A stretch of DNA of 64,000 nucleotides from Phocoena phocoena (GCF_963924675.1 NC_089236.1:32387319-32451318); one strand, 5' to 3'; positions 35,261 through 46,605 are shown, counted from the stretch's first letter. Notes: a model not told the origin generated them from the letters alone. Numbers and translations are program-made.

Positions 35261-35499
35261 TCCACATGCTGGGAATGACAGAGGCAGCACACCAGCCCAG
35301 ATCCTTAGCAGCTATGCTTTCCCACTAGGCTTTTTGCCTTTCCAGACCCCTTCTTTCTAGGATAGGGCTGATTTATTTCAGTTGCAAGACCTGGTGCAGG
35401 TACATGAATAAACCAGGACAGTTATTATGACCCTCAGATAAGCAAAGCGGAGTGTGTGATGGAGCGAAGGTGATAAGCCCAAGGCTAGGGTGCCCACTT

Positions 35500-36060
35500 A
35501 TGATTTCATAAAGTCACAGAACACAGATTCTGAGAGTGATAAAATCCTCCAGGGCTCATATATGCTAACCTTCTACCTAATAGATTCCTTCATTACGTCC
35601 CAATCAAACAGAGACTGGCCTTTGCTTGCTGAAGTAAGTTGGTGAAGGAGGCTGTGTAATAAGGGCAGGGAGTACAAAGAGCAAGGAGACAGGGGCTCCG
35701 ATGGGGGAGCAAGTCCGTTCATCCCTCAGATGAAGAATAAGGGGTCTGAATTAGGTGACCTCCAATGTCTCTCATAAGGACTTGTTTGAATTTTAAGTCT
35801 CGATGACTTCATAACCTTGAAGGGCAGCCTCTCACTGGGCGGCTCTATTGTTAAAATACTTTCCCATAGAGGTTGTTGGCCCCTGCTCTATCCTCTGGAG
35901 ACACACAGGATACGTTCATTATCTTTTCCATACTAATCTTTGAAGGATTTGAAGGCAGCTGTCCTGTCCTCTGAGTCCTCCCGTGCTCTGAACACAGACA
36001 CACTGTGCGTCAGTATTGCTTCCAGCCCTCACCGTGGAGACCTCCCTTCTAGCACTGCTC
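35500..36060 (+). mobile_element. Ancient interspersed repeat, class unassigned
   Basis: Phrases 'agtcacagaacacagattctgagag', 'ctctattgttaaaatactttcccata', 'ccctgctctatcctctggagacacac', 'ttgaaggcagctgtcctgtcctctgagtcc' follow an old mammalian repeat. Its other copy here is at 52340-52760, which has the matching 'aaatacttaaagacagctatcac'. Confidence 0.4.
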
Positions 36061-39000
36061 AGCAAATCTTCTCTGATCTCGGTGGCCTATTCTGCCCTCC
36101 TCCTAACTCCCCACATGTGTGCATGGCCTCTGTTCCCACCCACACCCTCCAGTCAATGCACCATCCCAAACCCAAATCAACAAAGATGTCAGTCAACCCA
36201 GAGTCTGTATAGTGTTGGTTGACAACACTTTATAGTTCAGGCAAGGCATGGTGTCTTGTTTCTGAGCTTTAGGGACGGCCAAAATGCCGACAATCCCAAT
36301 GGGTATGTGAGCCATAATTCTGGGAATGAATCTGGTTGCCATTCTGTAGGATATCCAAAGCTGTAAGAGGGCTGTGTTGTTCCTAAGAAATGGGCCACTA
36401 GACCCCTCCCTCACATGCTGTCCTACCAGAGGACTGTGCCCACCAGCTTCTCCTCAAAATGGCACGGGGTGGGGGTATGTGTTTGCTGTGGAGGGTAACT
36501 ATTGCTTATTCACTTGGATGCCTTTCTATTTCTTCCTGCCTCAATCTATCCCTCTGCTTTTCTACTCAGAGCTCTGTGAAGTGTTTTCAAAATCCTATCT
36601 TGTCTCAACTCTGCAGGAGGATGGAGGAAAGGGACTCTTGTCCATGTTTTGACCGCAGCGTTAAAGGGGAATTGGCTCCCCTTGAAGACAAGATGGTGGC
36701 GACAATGCTATTCAGACTGAAACAAGGGGAAGTTGGGATGCAGCGTTCCGTTCAATGTGTGGGCATAGATTCCCTCATTTTGTTGCTTCTCAGTTCTCCA
36801 TCAGTAGGCCTTCAACCCTTACAGGTCAGATGTAAAATGCATATGCCCTCAACGAAGGGTAACACTGCTGTTACTATACACTTTAAAGAACTCAAAGGAG
36901 GTTCAAGTATAGAGGAGGAGAAGCCAAAAGGATGGCAGAAGCCCAGCTTCTCAGGAACACTGGGGCTTATCAAAATCAAACTTACCTTCCTCATGCTCTA
37001 CCTGGGGCATGCCCAGAGAACGGTCATCCTGACCGAGGTCACCCTCCTGAACAGGGCATCTGGTCTCCACAGGCATGGCTGCCGTTCCCATGAGCCACTA
37101 ATATCTTTATGCTTAACAGTGTCCTTGAAGTGTGCCTGTTCTTACGTAATTGTGTTCTCCTCCGGCTCATCAGACAGAAGCTGTTAAGCTTCTCTGTAGA
37201 GTATGAGGAGAGCTATTACAACATATCAAAAAACTCCCGAAGTGGAATCATGAGAAAGTGCCTGAGAGGCAACACTTCCAAGTGACTGTCAGGATAAAGG
37301 AACTAATCGTTGAAAAAGTGGGTGGTACATTGGTGAACTTGGTGAATACATGTTTCCTATAACATCCTGAGACCCCAGAAGTTACTAAGGCATGAAGCTG
37401 CTGGACACTTCTCGGTGGACACTCTGGACACTTCTTCAATCTCTAAGAGACCTTCAGTATTCATTTCATAATGTGAGACATACATTTAATCTAATGGGGG
37501 CAGTAAATATTCTGCAGAAAACATATGGAGTAAGTTCCAGGACATTTTAACTGACTTTCTTATAAAGTTAAAAAAAAAAAAAAATCAGATGTTTTCTTCG
37601 GGTCAGCACTCCTTTATTTGGGGGAGAGGCTGTGGAAGGAGGGGAGGGTAACGGATACAAGCTATAATTCAGGAGGGTGATACAAGGAAGGTCAGGCAGG
37701 ACAGAATGATGTGTGAGATCATGTTAGAAATATCACCAGATTCCTTGGGGAGTTATAAAAGTGCCTTAATTCTTGTCCTTGCCAAACATCCTATAATAGT
37801 ACGACAAGATTTTATTTATTACCCCAAATTGGACTCTGACGCTCTGTGTGGGCCACAGGTGTGGGATGTCAGTCACGGCTCTCACAATCAGCAGAATGGC
37901 CCTTGTTAGGTCATTAAGGAAAGGAAAGGAGTCAAGATGAGACCCTCCAAAGAAATGCCGTTTTTTTCAGGCTGGAGAGGCACTTGTTTGTTTTTATTAG
38001 GCAACTGCTTGGTTTTGCATGGAAAGGGCCATCTGTGCCTGATAGAAGGGAAGGGAAGAAATACCTCATTTAAAAATCAACCTTCCCTCAGAGGTCGGAT
38101 ACTTTAATAATGATGTCTAAATGTTGTTGCCAGATTGTGATATATTTTAACAGAGAATGCTTTACACATATTGAACTTTAAAATTATGACAAAGCATGTA
38201 AATAAAAATATCCATATTATTAATATATCTGTACAACTATAATTTGCCTTTATACATGTTATTAAGTATATTAAATCAAATATGCATGTTATTAAATATT
38301 TATGGTTAATCTTTTATGCAAAGATAGACCTGTTAATCTTTTATGCAAAGATAGACCTGTTCCACCAGGATCAGCCATGCCTGTGAAAACAGATATTTTG
38401 GGGAAAAATTAACTGGAATATACCCATCTGAGCACTTGGTCTCCCTCTCAAGAAATAATTCATCAGAATGCTTGATTCAATCTGTTTAATTATTTTATTC
38501 TGGCATCTTAATGTTTGACCATCAATCACACCCAGTCAGATTATATATAAAATATTAACATTAGATTGTCATTGGAGATTCATGTTTAAAATAAATATTT
38601 AATAACGCATAGTTAGAAAGCAAGGAAAAAGGAGAAATTTTTATAAATAGGTTTTTAATCCAAACATAACATGGAATAAAAATGCCAAGAAAAAATGTAA
38701 AGTCTCAAACTTCAGATACAATTAAAAAAAAAAAACTAAGGTAAATAATAGACTTACTAAAATATGTTAAAAGGCTGTTGTAAAAGAAAATGAATAGGCA
38801 GTCCTGAAGTGATAATCCAAAAATTCGGCTTCTAATTTCATCAACAGAATCCCTTTAAAAAAATTATATTTCAAATAGCTTAAAAAATGTATAACAACAT
38901 AGATCTGCCAGAACCTGGAGCATGTTAGTGATATTCATTGGAAGGAGGCAATTTCTGGAATTTTCAAAACATCTTTTATCCAATGGTTGGAGTTTCAAAA

Positions 39001-39253
39001 TGAATAGTAGAGGGGGAAAAAATCTATCATTTTTTAAGGTTTCCTGAAATAAATTAAGATTCCTTTTAAGTTCTTGTCTCTTGGAGATGCTGAAGGGAGA
39101 GTATGGTTGCAGACAAATGTGACACTCTAACTAGGTGAGTAGGAGTCGAAGAGCCTACCACAGCCAAACCCTAATTAGGGGCACAGCTAACTTTCATTCT
39201 AACTCAAACCCCATCCCCACCTTAGCTGTAACCTCTTCCTTCATACCTATTTT
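36061..39253. other. Unannotated DNA, AT-rich after 38 kb
   Basis: No repeat family recognised. It contains a 242-codon open frame (36459-37187, +) with no recognisable domain, and a 27-bp tandem duplication at 38305-38360. The stretch from 38.1 to 39.0 kb is very AT-rich. Confidence 0.45.
38305..38360. repeat. Perfect 27-bp tandem duplication
   Basis: Two identical 27-base units (38305-38331 and 38332-38358), each containing CTTTTATGCAAAGATAGACC, plus two bases of a third. The perfect identity implies a recent duplication. Confidence 0.95.
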
Positions 39254-39268
39254 AAAAGGCAATGGTCT

Positions 39269-39472
39269 GGGCTTCCCTAGTGGCGCAGTGGTTGAGAGTC
39301 CGCCTGCCGATGCAGGGTACGCGGGTTCGTATCTCGGTCTGGGAAGATCCCACAAACCGTGGAGCGGCTGTGCCCCTGAGCCATGGCCGCTAAGCCTGCG
39401 CGTCCGGAGCCTGTGCTCCGCAACGGGAGAGGCCACAACAGTGAGAGAGGCCCGCGTACCACACACACACAC
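39269..39472 (+). mobile_element. CHR-1-type SINE with (CA)n tail
   Basis: Full-length copy whose 3' end runs into ACACACACACAC instead of a pure A-tail. TSDs AAAAGGCAATGGTCT (39254-39268) and AAAAGTCAATGGTCT (39473-39487). Confidence 0.94.
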
Positions 39473-39487
39473 AAAAGTCAATGGTCT

Positions 39488-41429
39488 ATTTAGAAATAAT
39501 GAATTTTTATGGTTTAAGGTTCCATTATTTTCATTTTATAGGGAGATTTGGATTCAGTTCTGAAATGCCATCCAGTCTCTGTGGTTCTTTGGCAGCTCCA
39601 CGTGTTTTGCTAAACAGTAGCTCTTGAGCAAAATAGTTGAACAGTTTGGCCCTAGGACGTATTTTAAGAACAGTCATGCCTGGCAAGGGCAGGTAACAGC
39701 TACCATTCAACAATTCACCAGACAAAAATGAGTCACTGCCAGCTACAATTCCTGGATCTCAAAATTTTTAATATGAAGAAAGAGACAATGAATGCCACTT
39801 TTAAAAATTTTCATTCATATTAGCAGTTTATATTAGGACCTACAACTTTCCAAAAGTTACATTCTGTACAAAAGGTTGTCACAAAACTAATCACCAAATA
39901 TGCTCCCAGTGTACCTGTTTATCTATAAATGAAAGTTTAATTAATAAGATGAAATGTAGCACAGATATGTACATTATAGATTTAGTTTCTAACTAGTAAA
40001 CTCAGATCTACATTTGATTATGATACTTTAAAATGAGAACGAATCACCCAGGAAATAATCATTTGCGGCTAAACTAACATTTTGAAGTCATTAATAACTC
40101 CTGTTTTTGAATAATGGTTTTAGTTGTATGGTAACAACTAAAAGAGTTTTGGAGTTACTTGGTATAAATAATTGCATTTTTTCATATAAATTACTGAAAT
40201 GTTTACTTCCTCATATAAACACTAGGTGTTTGGCACATTTTGTTTAAATATTCAAGTATGTTAACAAAAAAGGACATACATGCATATATGATTAATTGCC
40301 CCCTTATTTTTAAATTACTTTAAATATTTGATTGGGAAACTTGTTAGCAACAAGTCTTTGCTTTTGGACCACTCAGTGATCACTTAGTGGTCTGTGTTCT
40401 TGCCAAATTCTCTCCCCTGATGTGAGAGAAAGGGGAAGGGAATCTATTCGGGGCTTGTCACTAGCCTGGATGGAACACCCTCATCAAGGCACCGACCAGT
40501 GTGCCTTTTATCCACTAATTCAAATGAACAAAATCTGTTTGCTCAGAAACACACCCTTGTACCGCAATGTCCGCCTTCAAATTAAAGGTCATCTCTACAG
40601 TTTCCATCTGTAGTTGACTAAAGGAATACTAGGAATTTTAAAACCCTAATTATAACCCCCGTCTATTGTTGAAAGAAATATCTGCAACAGAAACCAATGT
40701 TTCTTGGTTGGCTCTTACCTTTGTCAACTCTTTGTTTTGTGTTTTCCTCCTCATAGCTATAGGCCTCCTATTCAGGCCTGTTCAGAACAGGCTCCCTCAG
40801 CAAGGGCGAGGCAGTACAGGTGTGTACAGTTCCCGGCTACTGGCCCTCGCCTGAAGGTTGTCCTTCAGCCTCTGCAGACAGATGCTCTGGGGGCTGATTG
40901 CTCAGTTTCGGGACTTCCTTGCCTTCCTCTGCCCCTGGGAGGTTGTGTCATCTTCACTTCCCTTTACTGGCCAGGCTGCTTCTCCCCTGTGTCTGCTCCC
41001 TGGCCCTAAGTTAACAGAGTATTTACCTGCCATCTGGTGTGTCCAAACTACTGGGTTGAATTTCAGTTTTATTTCTGATAATCACAAGTCTTTGCAAAAT
41101 TATGTTAAGAACAGTCAGAATTCCTTCATTTAACTTCTTTCTTTGTGGTTAGGTCTTCCATCTGCTTAAATGTCCTTCACCTTTCCTGATTTTTAAGATT
41201 TGCTCTCAGGAAAACAGGAATTGCAACTGGAGGGCAAAATGCACATTTCAGCGATACAGATGAGAACAACTTATTCCCACCTTGGCTGTGGATAACACTC
41301 TGTTCCCCAATGTCTATAACCAGGGCCTGGCTCAGAGTTCTAATTAATTAACTTTATTAACTTGGAGCTGAAAGGAGGTGACAACTTAAACAAGGAAATA
41401 AAAGGCAGTGGACCTCGCAGACTAGTTCC
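39488..41429. other. Unannotated single-copy DNA
   Basis: No repeat or gene recognised. Open frames at 40666-41133 lack domains and clear splice sites. Confidence 0.45.
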
Positions 41430-41444
41430 ATGTAACTGCTTTTT

Positions 41445-41641
41445 TTTGCGGTACGCGGGCCTCTCACTGTTGTGGCCTCTTCTGCTGCGGAGCACAGGCT
41501 CCGGACTCGCAGGCCCAGCAGCCATGGCTCACAGGCCCAGTCGCTCCGCGGCACATGGGATCCTCCCGGACCGGGGCACGAACCCGCGTCCCCTACATCG
41601 GCAGGCGGACTCCCAACCACTGCGCCACCAGGGAAGCCCCT
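41445..41641 (-). mobile_element. CHR-1-type SINE
   Basis: Full-length minus-strand copy with a short T-run. TSDs ATGTAACTGCTTTTT (41430-41444) and ATGTAAGTGCTTTTT (41642-41656). Confidence 0.94.
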
Positions 41642-41656
41642 ATGTAAGTGCTTTTT

Positions 41657-42639
41657 AACTGGAGGTAAAAGAACAGTCACTTGCTTATTGTACGTCATAA
41701 AGCAGAAGAGATGCTGAGATAGACTGCAGAGCACAGTCTGTTTCCAGCTAATCCAGGGAATATGGTAATTACAAAAAAAAAGAAGCAATTTTTTTCATTT
41801 AGTGCAAGTAACAAGTTTATTTTCTTTGATATAGAATTAACAGTTAACTTTATGCCCCCAGTGAGGTAAAATTGCAACATTTGCATAGGAAAGCTTTCCT
41901 TGAAACACTTCAGATCTTTGTTAAAGTTATTGATTGTCAGATCAGAGAATCTGCAATTTCTAGTTTGTTCACAGAAATTAAAAAATTCCTTACTTGGGAA
42001 GTTTCAAAATGGCAATTCGATCCTAGAGTCATAATTACCGGGTGGGGGGCGGGGTGGCGCGGGGGGAATGCTCTCCCGGCTAAGAGTTTCGGCAGCGCTG
42101 TAATACTGTGTACACCCACTTTATACAAAGGCATGTACATTTTGCAAAGAGAGAGCATATATTCCTATTTATCATTTTTGGAACTGTGTTCAATTGCTGT
42201 TAGTCTCCTACAGGGTCTAATTAACATGAATTCAACAATGATGATAATGAGCTTACCAATCATTTCCTCTTAGATGTTATATTCAGTTTTATGTTTTCCG
42301 TGCTACGCTGATAGCATACAGATCCCAATTAAAGAGAAACCTGGGCCTATATAAATAACATAAATGAAATATACATGGGGTATGTAGCAAGACTTGAGGT
42401 TGATGATTTGATGTTCATTAATGTTGGAAAATACTAAAGTAAAAATTACAGTGACTTGGGAAGATGGTATTTCCTTAAGGACACACTGCTGAACACATGG
42501 CCACCTACCTGCTCTCTAAAGCATTATATGAAAATTCAACCACCAAATACAGAACACATGAACACCAGGAGACAAAAAAAGCATTAAAGCCCATTACAAT
42601 CTTGAATAAGCCAAGACCTCAAGTACATAGGAAAAGCAC
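41657..42639. other. Unannotated DNA with a G-quadruplex candidate
   Basis: Apart from the G-rich tract at 42040-42066, nothing is recognised. It lies just beyond the 3' end of the candidate minus-strand gene. Confidence 0.45.
42040..42066 (+). other. G-quadruplex-forming candidate
   Basis: Four G runs of 3, 6, 4 and 6 bases (42040-42042, 42044-42049, 42051-42054, 42061-42066), separated by loops of 1, 1 and 6 bases. This meets the G3+N1-7 rule on the + strand, in otherwise AT-rich DNA. Confidence 0.7.
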
Positions 42640-42657
42640 TGCAATCATGTATTGAGT

Positions 42658-42663
42658 TTTATT
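42658..42663 (-). promoter_or_regulatory. Poly(A) signal AATAAA
   Basis: The + strand reads TTTATT, so the minus strand has AATAAA 121 bases past the stop at 42785-42787. U-rich sequence (GTGCTTTTCC) follows on the minus strand at about 42630-42640. This fits a short 3' UTR ending near 42640. Confidence 0.45.
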
Positions 42664-42784
42664 TTTCTAATATATATCATAATTTAAAACCATATAAAGT
42701 CACTTATATAAGAAGCAATTTTTTCAAGTGGTATAGCTTAGAGCATGGCTTTATATTTGGCTTAATCATTTTTACCACTTTAAT

Positions 42785-43047
42785 TTATAAAGCTCGTAAT
42801 CTTGCCAGCAGGGCTTCAACTTCGGGAATGGATTCGTTTTTAGAAACAGAGCCAAGAAGTTCCATTTCCTTTTTTCTGTTGCTTTCTACATTACAGGCTT
42901 CCTTCTTCTCAGCTGCCTTGATCCTCTCGGTAGACGTGTGAGTGTCTAGATTATAATTAAGCTCCTTGGTGACTGCAGTCCTTGTGGAGCTGCAATTGAT
43001 ACTGTAGTGTGAATGTGACCCTTCTGTCAACTGCAACTTCTGATTTT
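42785..43047 (-). CDS. Candidate terminal exon of an unrecognised gene
   Basis: This is the best non-transposon coding signal in the window. The minus strand shows a strong acceptor, TTTCTTTCTTCCTTACTGTAG, ending at 43048. It is followed by an open frame of two bases plus 86 codons and a TAA at 42785-42787. The encoded C-terminus is hydrophilic and rich in K and E, with a helical, coiled-coil-like start (NQKLQL) and a leucine/arginine end (EVEALLARLRAL). That end resembles the spacing of MIT-interacting helices, but this is only a resemblance. The exon begins in phase 1, so one base of its first codon comes from the previous exon. The donor at 45100 would supply a G in the frame starting MELFTRNQ. 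An AATAAA lies at 42658-42663. I do not recognise the protein. A processed-pseudogene origin is unlikely because an intron boundary is kept. Confidence 0.6.
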
Positions 43048-43196
43048 CTACAGTAAGGAAGAAAGAAACATAAAACTTATCACTGTGATAAGCAAGCACT
43101 GTGCACATTATGAAACATTAAAGTAATTATTCTCAACAAACAAGTCCTCTTAGACAGACTAAACTAAAAAATATTCAAAAGAGTAAGGTAGATTTA

Positions 43197-43259
43197 AAAT
43201 AAACACGCAGAGGTTAAGAATAAGCTAAAAAATATAAATAGACAACTATTTCATTAGCA
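43197..43259. repeat. 63-bp direct repeat, left copy
   Basis: It pairs with 43587-43649 with only two mismatches (43207 G/A and 43247 T/A). It flanks an L1 3' fragment like an extra-long target-site duplication. Confidence 0.92.
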
Positions 43260-43586
43260 GACACGGATATGGAGAACAAACTAGGGGTTACCAGTGAGGA
43301 GAGGGAAGTGGGGAGGAGCAATATAGGGGTAGAGTATTAAGAGGTACAAATTATTAGGTATAAAATAAGCTAAAAGGATATATTGCATAACAGAAAATAT
43401 AGCCAATATTTTATAATAACTATAAATGGAATATAACCTTTAAAAATTGTGAATCAGTATATTGTACACCTGTAACATATAATTTTGTATATCAACTATA
43501 CTTCAATTAAAATTAATTAACTAATTTTAAAAGTAAATAAATTAAAAAAAATTTTTAAATAAATGCTGAATTGGAAAAAAATAAAT
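43260..43586 (+). mobile_element. 5'-truncated L1 3' UTR fragment
   Basis: The 3' UTR phrases 'gagaacaaactaggggttacc', 'gaggagcaatataggggtagagtattaagagg', 'tataactataaatggaatataacc' and 'ttgtacacctgtaacatataattttgtatatcaactatacttcaat' identify an L1 3' end, followed by an A/T-rich tail. About 327 bases lie between the two copies of a 63-bp direct repeat. Confidence 0.8.
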
Positions 43587-43649
43587 AAATAAACACACAG
43601 AGGTTAAGAATAAGCTAAAAAATATAAATAGACAACAATTTCATTAGCA
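43587..43649. repeat. 63-bp direct repeat, right copy
   Basis: It is 61/63 identical to 43197-43259 at an offset of 390 bases. Confidence 0.92.
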
Positions 43650-44015
43650 TTAACACTTATTTCCTACTTCTTCTGTGCCTGAAATGCCCATCACTCAGTT
43701 ATTAGCAAGGCTTGGCTCTGCATTTCATTTAGGTCCCTGCTCAAATGCTATCGAGAGAGGCCGTCTCTGACCATCCATCTAAGATAGCACTCACCTTTTC
43801 ATCTCTCTTATCTTCTTACACTCATCTTTCCCTTCACAGAACTTATAACCACCGGACACATCATATACTTGTTTACTTGTCTGTTGTCTATCTCTTCACT
43901 AGAATGTAAGCTCCAAGATAGCAAGGACATTGTTCTAAATACTGCTGTAACATCGGTGCCTAGGATGGCCGTGGAGCACAGTGAATGCTCAGTAAATATG
44001 CATTGGGCAAAGAAT
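43650..44015 (+). mobile_element. L2 3' region
   Basis: L2 order: 'taggtccctgctcaaatgctatcgagagaggccgtctctgacc', 'agcactcaccttttcatc', 'ttgtctatctcttcactagaatgtaagctcc', 'cacagtgaatgctcagtaaatatgc'. Confidence 0.8.
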
Positions 44016-45100
44016 TTATTTCCACACTCTATGACCCAAGACAGGCGTTAGTTTGAATAATAAAAAGATTAATTTCCTTTTTAAACAAATCTAAGGAGGA
44101 AAGTTTCTAATAGGAATTTTAAAATTCAATGCTTTCTTTTAAAAAAAATACTGAATTTGGCAGGCAAATTGTTAAAACTTCCTAGCAAATCAAAATAATG
44201 TCATAATTTGCCAAACACGTACCCATATATTCATACAGACCTATAACCTATACACACATATATATTCTTTCATTGGTAAGTGACAGTGATCCGGACTTAT
44301 CCAGGCTGTGAGGAGAGAGGTTTAATAGCTAACGGCTAAATGGTGCTAGCTGATTGACTTTCCCAAAGAGCAACAGATTTTCTTTTAATTAACTTGACTC
44401 TCACATTGCACAACCTTATAAGTGATCTCTCTCGTAGATCTCAAATTAAAAAAAAAAAAACAGACACCCTCAATATTCATGTAACCTTGAACAGAGCTTG
44501 AAAATGGCTTCAACAAACTTGACATGACATTTAAAGTTTTTTGGTTATTTGCAGAGAGATGTTCCATTATCCCAATAGTGATTACAGGAGCAGAAGCAGT
44601 CACTCATGACAGTGTGTTTTATGTGAGTGCTGAAAATTCCAACCGAAAACAGCTTGTACATTAAAAGGTGACTGCTGAAGATATTTACTGCACTGTCATT
44701 TCCTGACCAGGGGCTTCCGATGATGGATGAGTATTTTACACACTTTCCTGGACAATCTCAACAAGATTTAGAAGTCTGATCACTTTTTAGCTCTTGGAAG
44801 AAAATAAATACACTTTTCCTATCATCACCTTCCCTATCAGGTGGGCAATTGTTACTCAAAAGTTACTAACAGTTCAGTGACTTTCTCTTAGAGCTGTTTA
44901 TGCTCTATAGTTTATAATGTACATATCATGCTTGCAGTAAAAAAGCACAGCTGACACTCTATTCCTACAGTTTCCATGACTGCACAAATTTATTTATTTT
45001 CTAGCACCCACTCTCCTGCCCCAAGGTGTTTGAAAACTGCATCGTAGCTAAGTGCAAATTTTTAGTCAGCTTACTGCTCCTTCCCCAAAAACGTTCCTAC
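44016..45100. other. Unannotated DNA, probable intron of the candidate gene
   Basis: No repeat recognised. If the exons at 42785-43047 and 45101-45236 belong together, this is intron sequence on the minus strand. A further small exon here cannot be excluded. Confidence 0.35.
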
Positions 45101-45236
45101 CTTTTCTTGTCATTTGATTTCTTGTAAACAACTCCATCATGATGATATCTCCAACAAGCTAGTTTATTCTGCCGCTGGGCGACTCTCATTACATTTTTGA
45201 CGACAGAGAAGAGATTAAATTGGCTAAAATATGGGT
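45101..45236 (-). CDS. Candidate internal or first coding exon
   Basis: On the minus strand the right edge is a fair acceptor (TTATGTATATTACAG before 45236) and the left edge is a good donor (AAAAG then GTAGGAAC at 45101/45100). Two readings compete. One frame is open through all 136 bases (44 codons, including LACWRYHHDGVVYKK) but hits a stop 27 codons into the next exon. The other begins at ATG ATG GAG with a strong start context (A at -3, G at +4) and joins in phase to the long frame of 42785-43047. That join would give a protein of about 100 residues. The second reading fits the terminal exon; an unseen exon between could rescue the first. I do not recognise the protein. Confidence 0.35.
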
Positions 45237-45304
45237 CTGTAATATACATAAGTAAAGTATTCCATACCTTCCCTGGCTATAATGTATCAAGCCCAATTCC
45301 ACAT

Positions 45305-45405
45305 GTGGCAAAGTGAAAAGAGCATGGGATTTTAAGGTAAATCTGGGTTGAAATCCAACCCCTTGGCCCTAACAAGTTATCTCACCTCTTTGAGTCTCAG
45401 GTTCT
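45305..45405 (+). mobile_element. MIR SINE fragment
   Basis: Phrases 'aagtgaaaagagcatgggatttt', 'tctgggttgaaatcc', 'aacaagttatctcacctctttgagtctcag'. Confidence 0.6.
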
Positions 45406-45574
45406 AATAATCAATCTCCACCAGAACTAAAGGAAAGGATGTGGGTGACACCTCCTTTGAGGTACCTCCCTCCAAGCTTTCCAAGGGAGGCTTCTACCAC
45501 CCAAGGCTTGTTCAGATGCTCTGACCTTTCTGACTTTCTGGTGACCATACCCATGAGAGCTGAAATGCCATTCT

Positions 45575-45755
45575 ATTAATAGCTTGTATTTATGTAGCAC
45601 CTTTATTTCTAAAGCATCTGTTGCACTTGAAACATTGCCACTGTCATTTTATAGACTGAGAGGTAAAAAGCAAAAGGAGGTTAAGTCATTTGCTTAGACT
45701 TAGTTACTAAGTAAATCAGTGGCAGAAGCCAAATGCTGTCTCTGGAGATAGTAAG
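45575..45755 (-). mobile_element. MIR SINE
   Basis: Reverse-complement MIR order: 'tgtatttatgtagcacctttatttc', 'catttgcttagacttagttac', 'gtaaatcagtggcagaagcc'. Confidence 0.55.
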
Positions 45756-45839
45756 GCTGTCTTAAAGAAATTTAAAAAGCTTTTTGCCAAGAAAAAGTGC
45801 TAAGTAATTCAAAGCTAAGTTTCATAATAACGATATCCT

Positions 45840-45960
45840 GTACTTATACTTCAAAATGCTTTCTGACAAATTTAATACGCCCAATAACTTTGTAAAGCAG
45901 ATAGTATACCTATGTAAACTACCTCAGCACTGTATCTCCAAGGTCACACATGGACTCCTT
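45840..45960 (-). mobile_element. Possible MIR fragment
   Basis: 'caaaatgctttctgacaaattt', 'cccaataactttgtaaagcagatag' and 'ccaaggtcacac' resemble reverse-complement MIR. Weak. Confidence 0.4.
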
Positions 45961-46439
45961 TTCTCTCCTGGTATTACTTAAGTTCCTGACTGCGAACTTC
46001 AAGTTCGACCTTTATTCACTACAGTTCCCTAGCACTCACTGTCCATTCTCCTAGACAACCCTTTCAGCCCTTCTTCTCTCCCATCAAACGTCCAACCTGT
46101 TCTCCTTCACTCTCATTTCACTCACTCATAGAAGCAATCAGAAGAGAACCCCCATAAGCTTCCTGTGCCCCCGACACCTATATGCTGATTGCAGGCACGC
46201 CCACTTCTTCCCTCCTGGGGATCTCCTGTGCTCCCCTCTGAGGACAACCAACCCCTCAAGGTGGGTGCCAGCTTGTCCATCCCTCTGGCAGATGTGCCCT
46301 CTCTCTACTGCATCGTAAAGGTTTCCTTCTTCATGCAATCATTCCCCTCAGCATGTAAATACTGTGTAGTAACAGTCTCAATCTTTAGAGAAAAAATCTC
46401 TATTTGATTCCACATCCTGCTCCATTTACTGCTTCCGTT

Positions 46440-46605
46440 GTTGACTGCCTTTGTAGCAAAACATCTCAGAAGAATTGCCCATACTACTGTCTCATTTCCT
46501 CTCTTCCCATTTTTCTCTTGAACTCACTCCAGTCATGCTTTTGACACTTTACTCTTCTGAAACAGTTCTCGCCAAGGTCACTAATAAACTAGTGTTGCCA
46601 AAAAC
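46440..46605 (+). mobile_element. L2 fragment
   Basis: 'ctcttgaactcactccagtcatgcttttgac..ctgaaacagttctcgccaaggtcactaa' matches the L2 ORF2 end region. Confidence 0.6.

Noticed and set aside
45101..45236. The fully open frame containing LACWRYHHDGVVYKK as the true frame
   Set aside because: Not adopted as the main reading because it reaches a stop 27 codons into the terminal exon; kept as an alternative in the feature entry.
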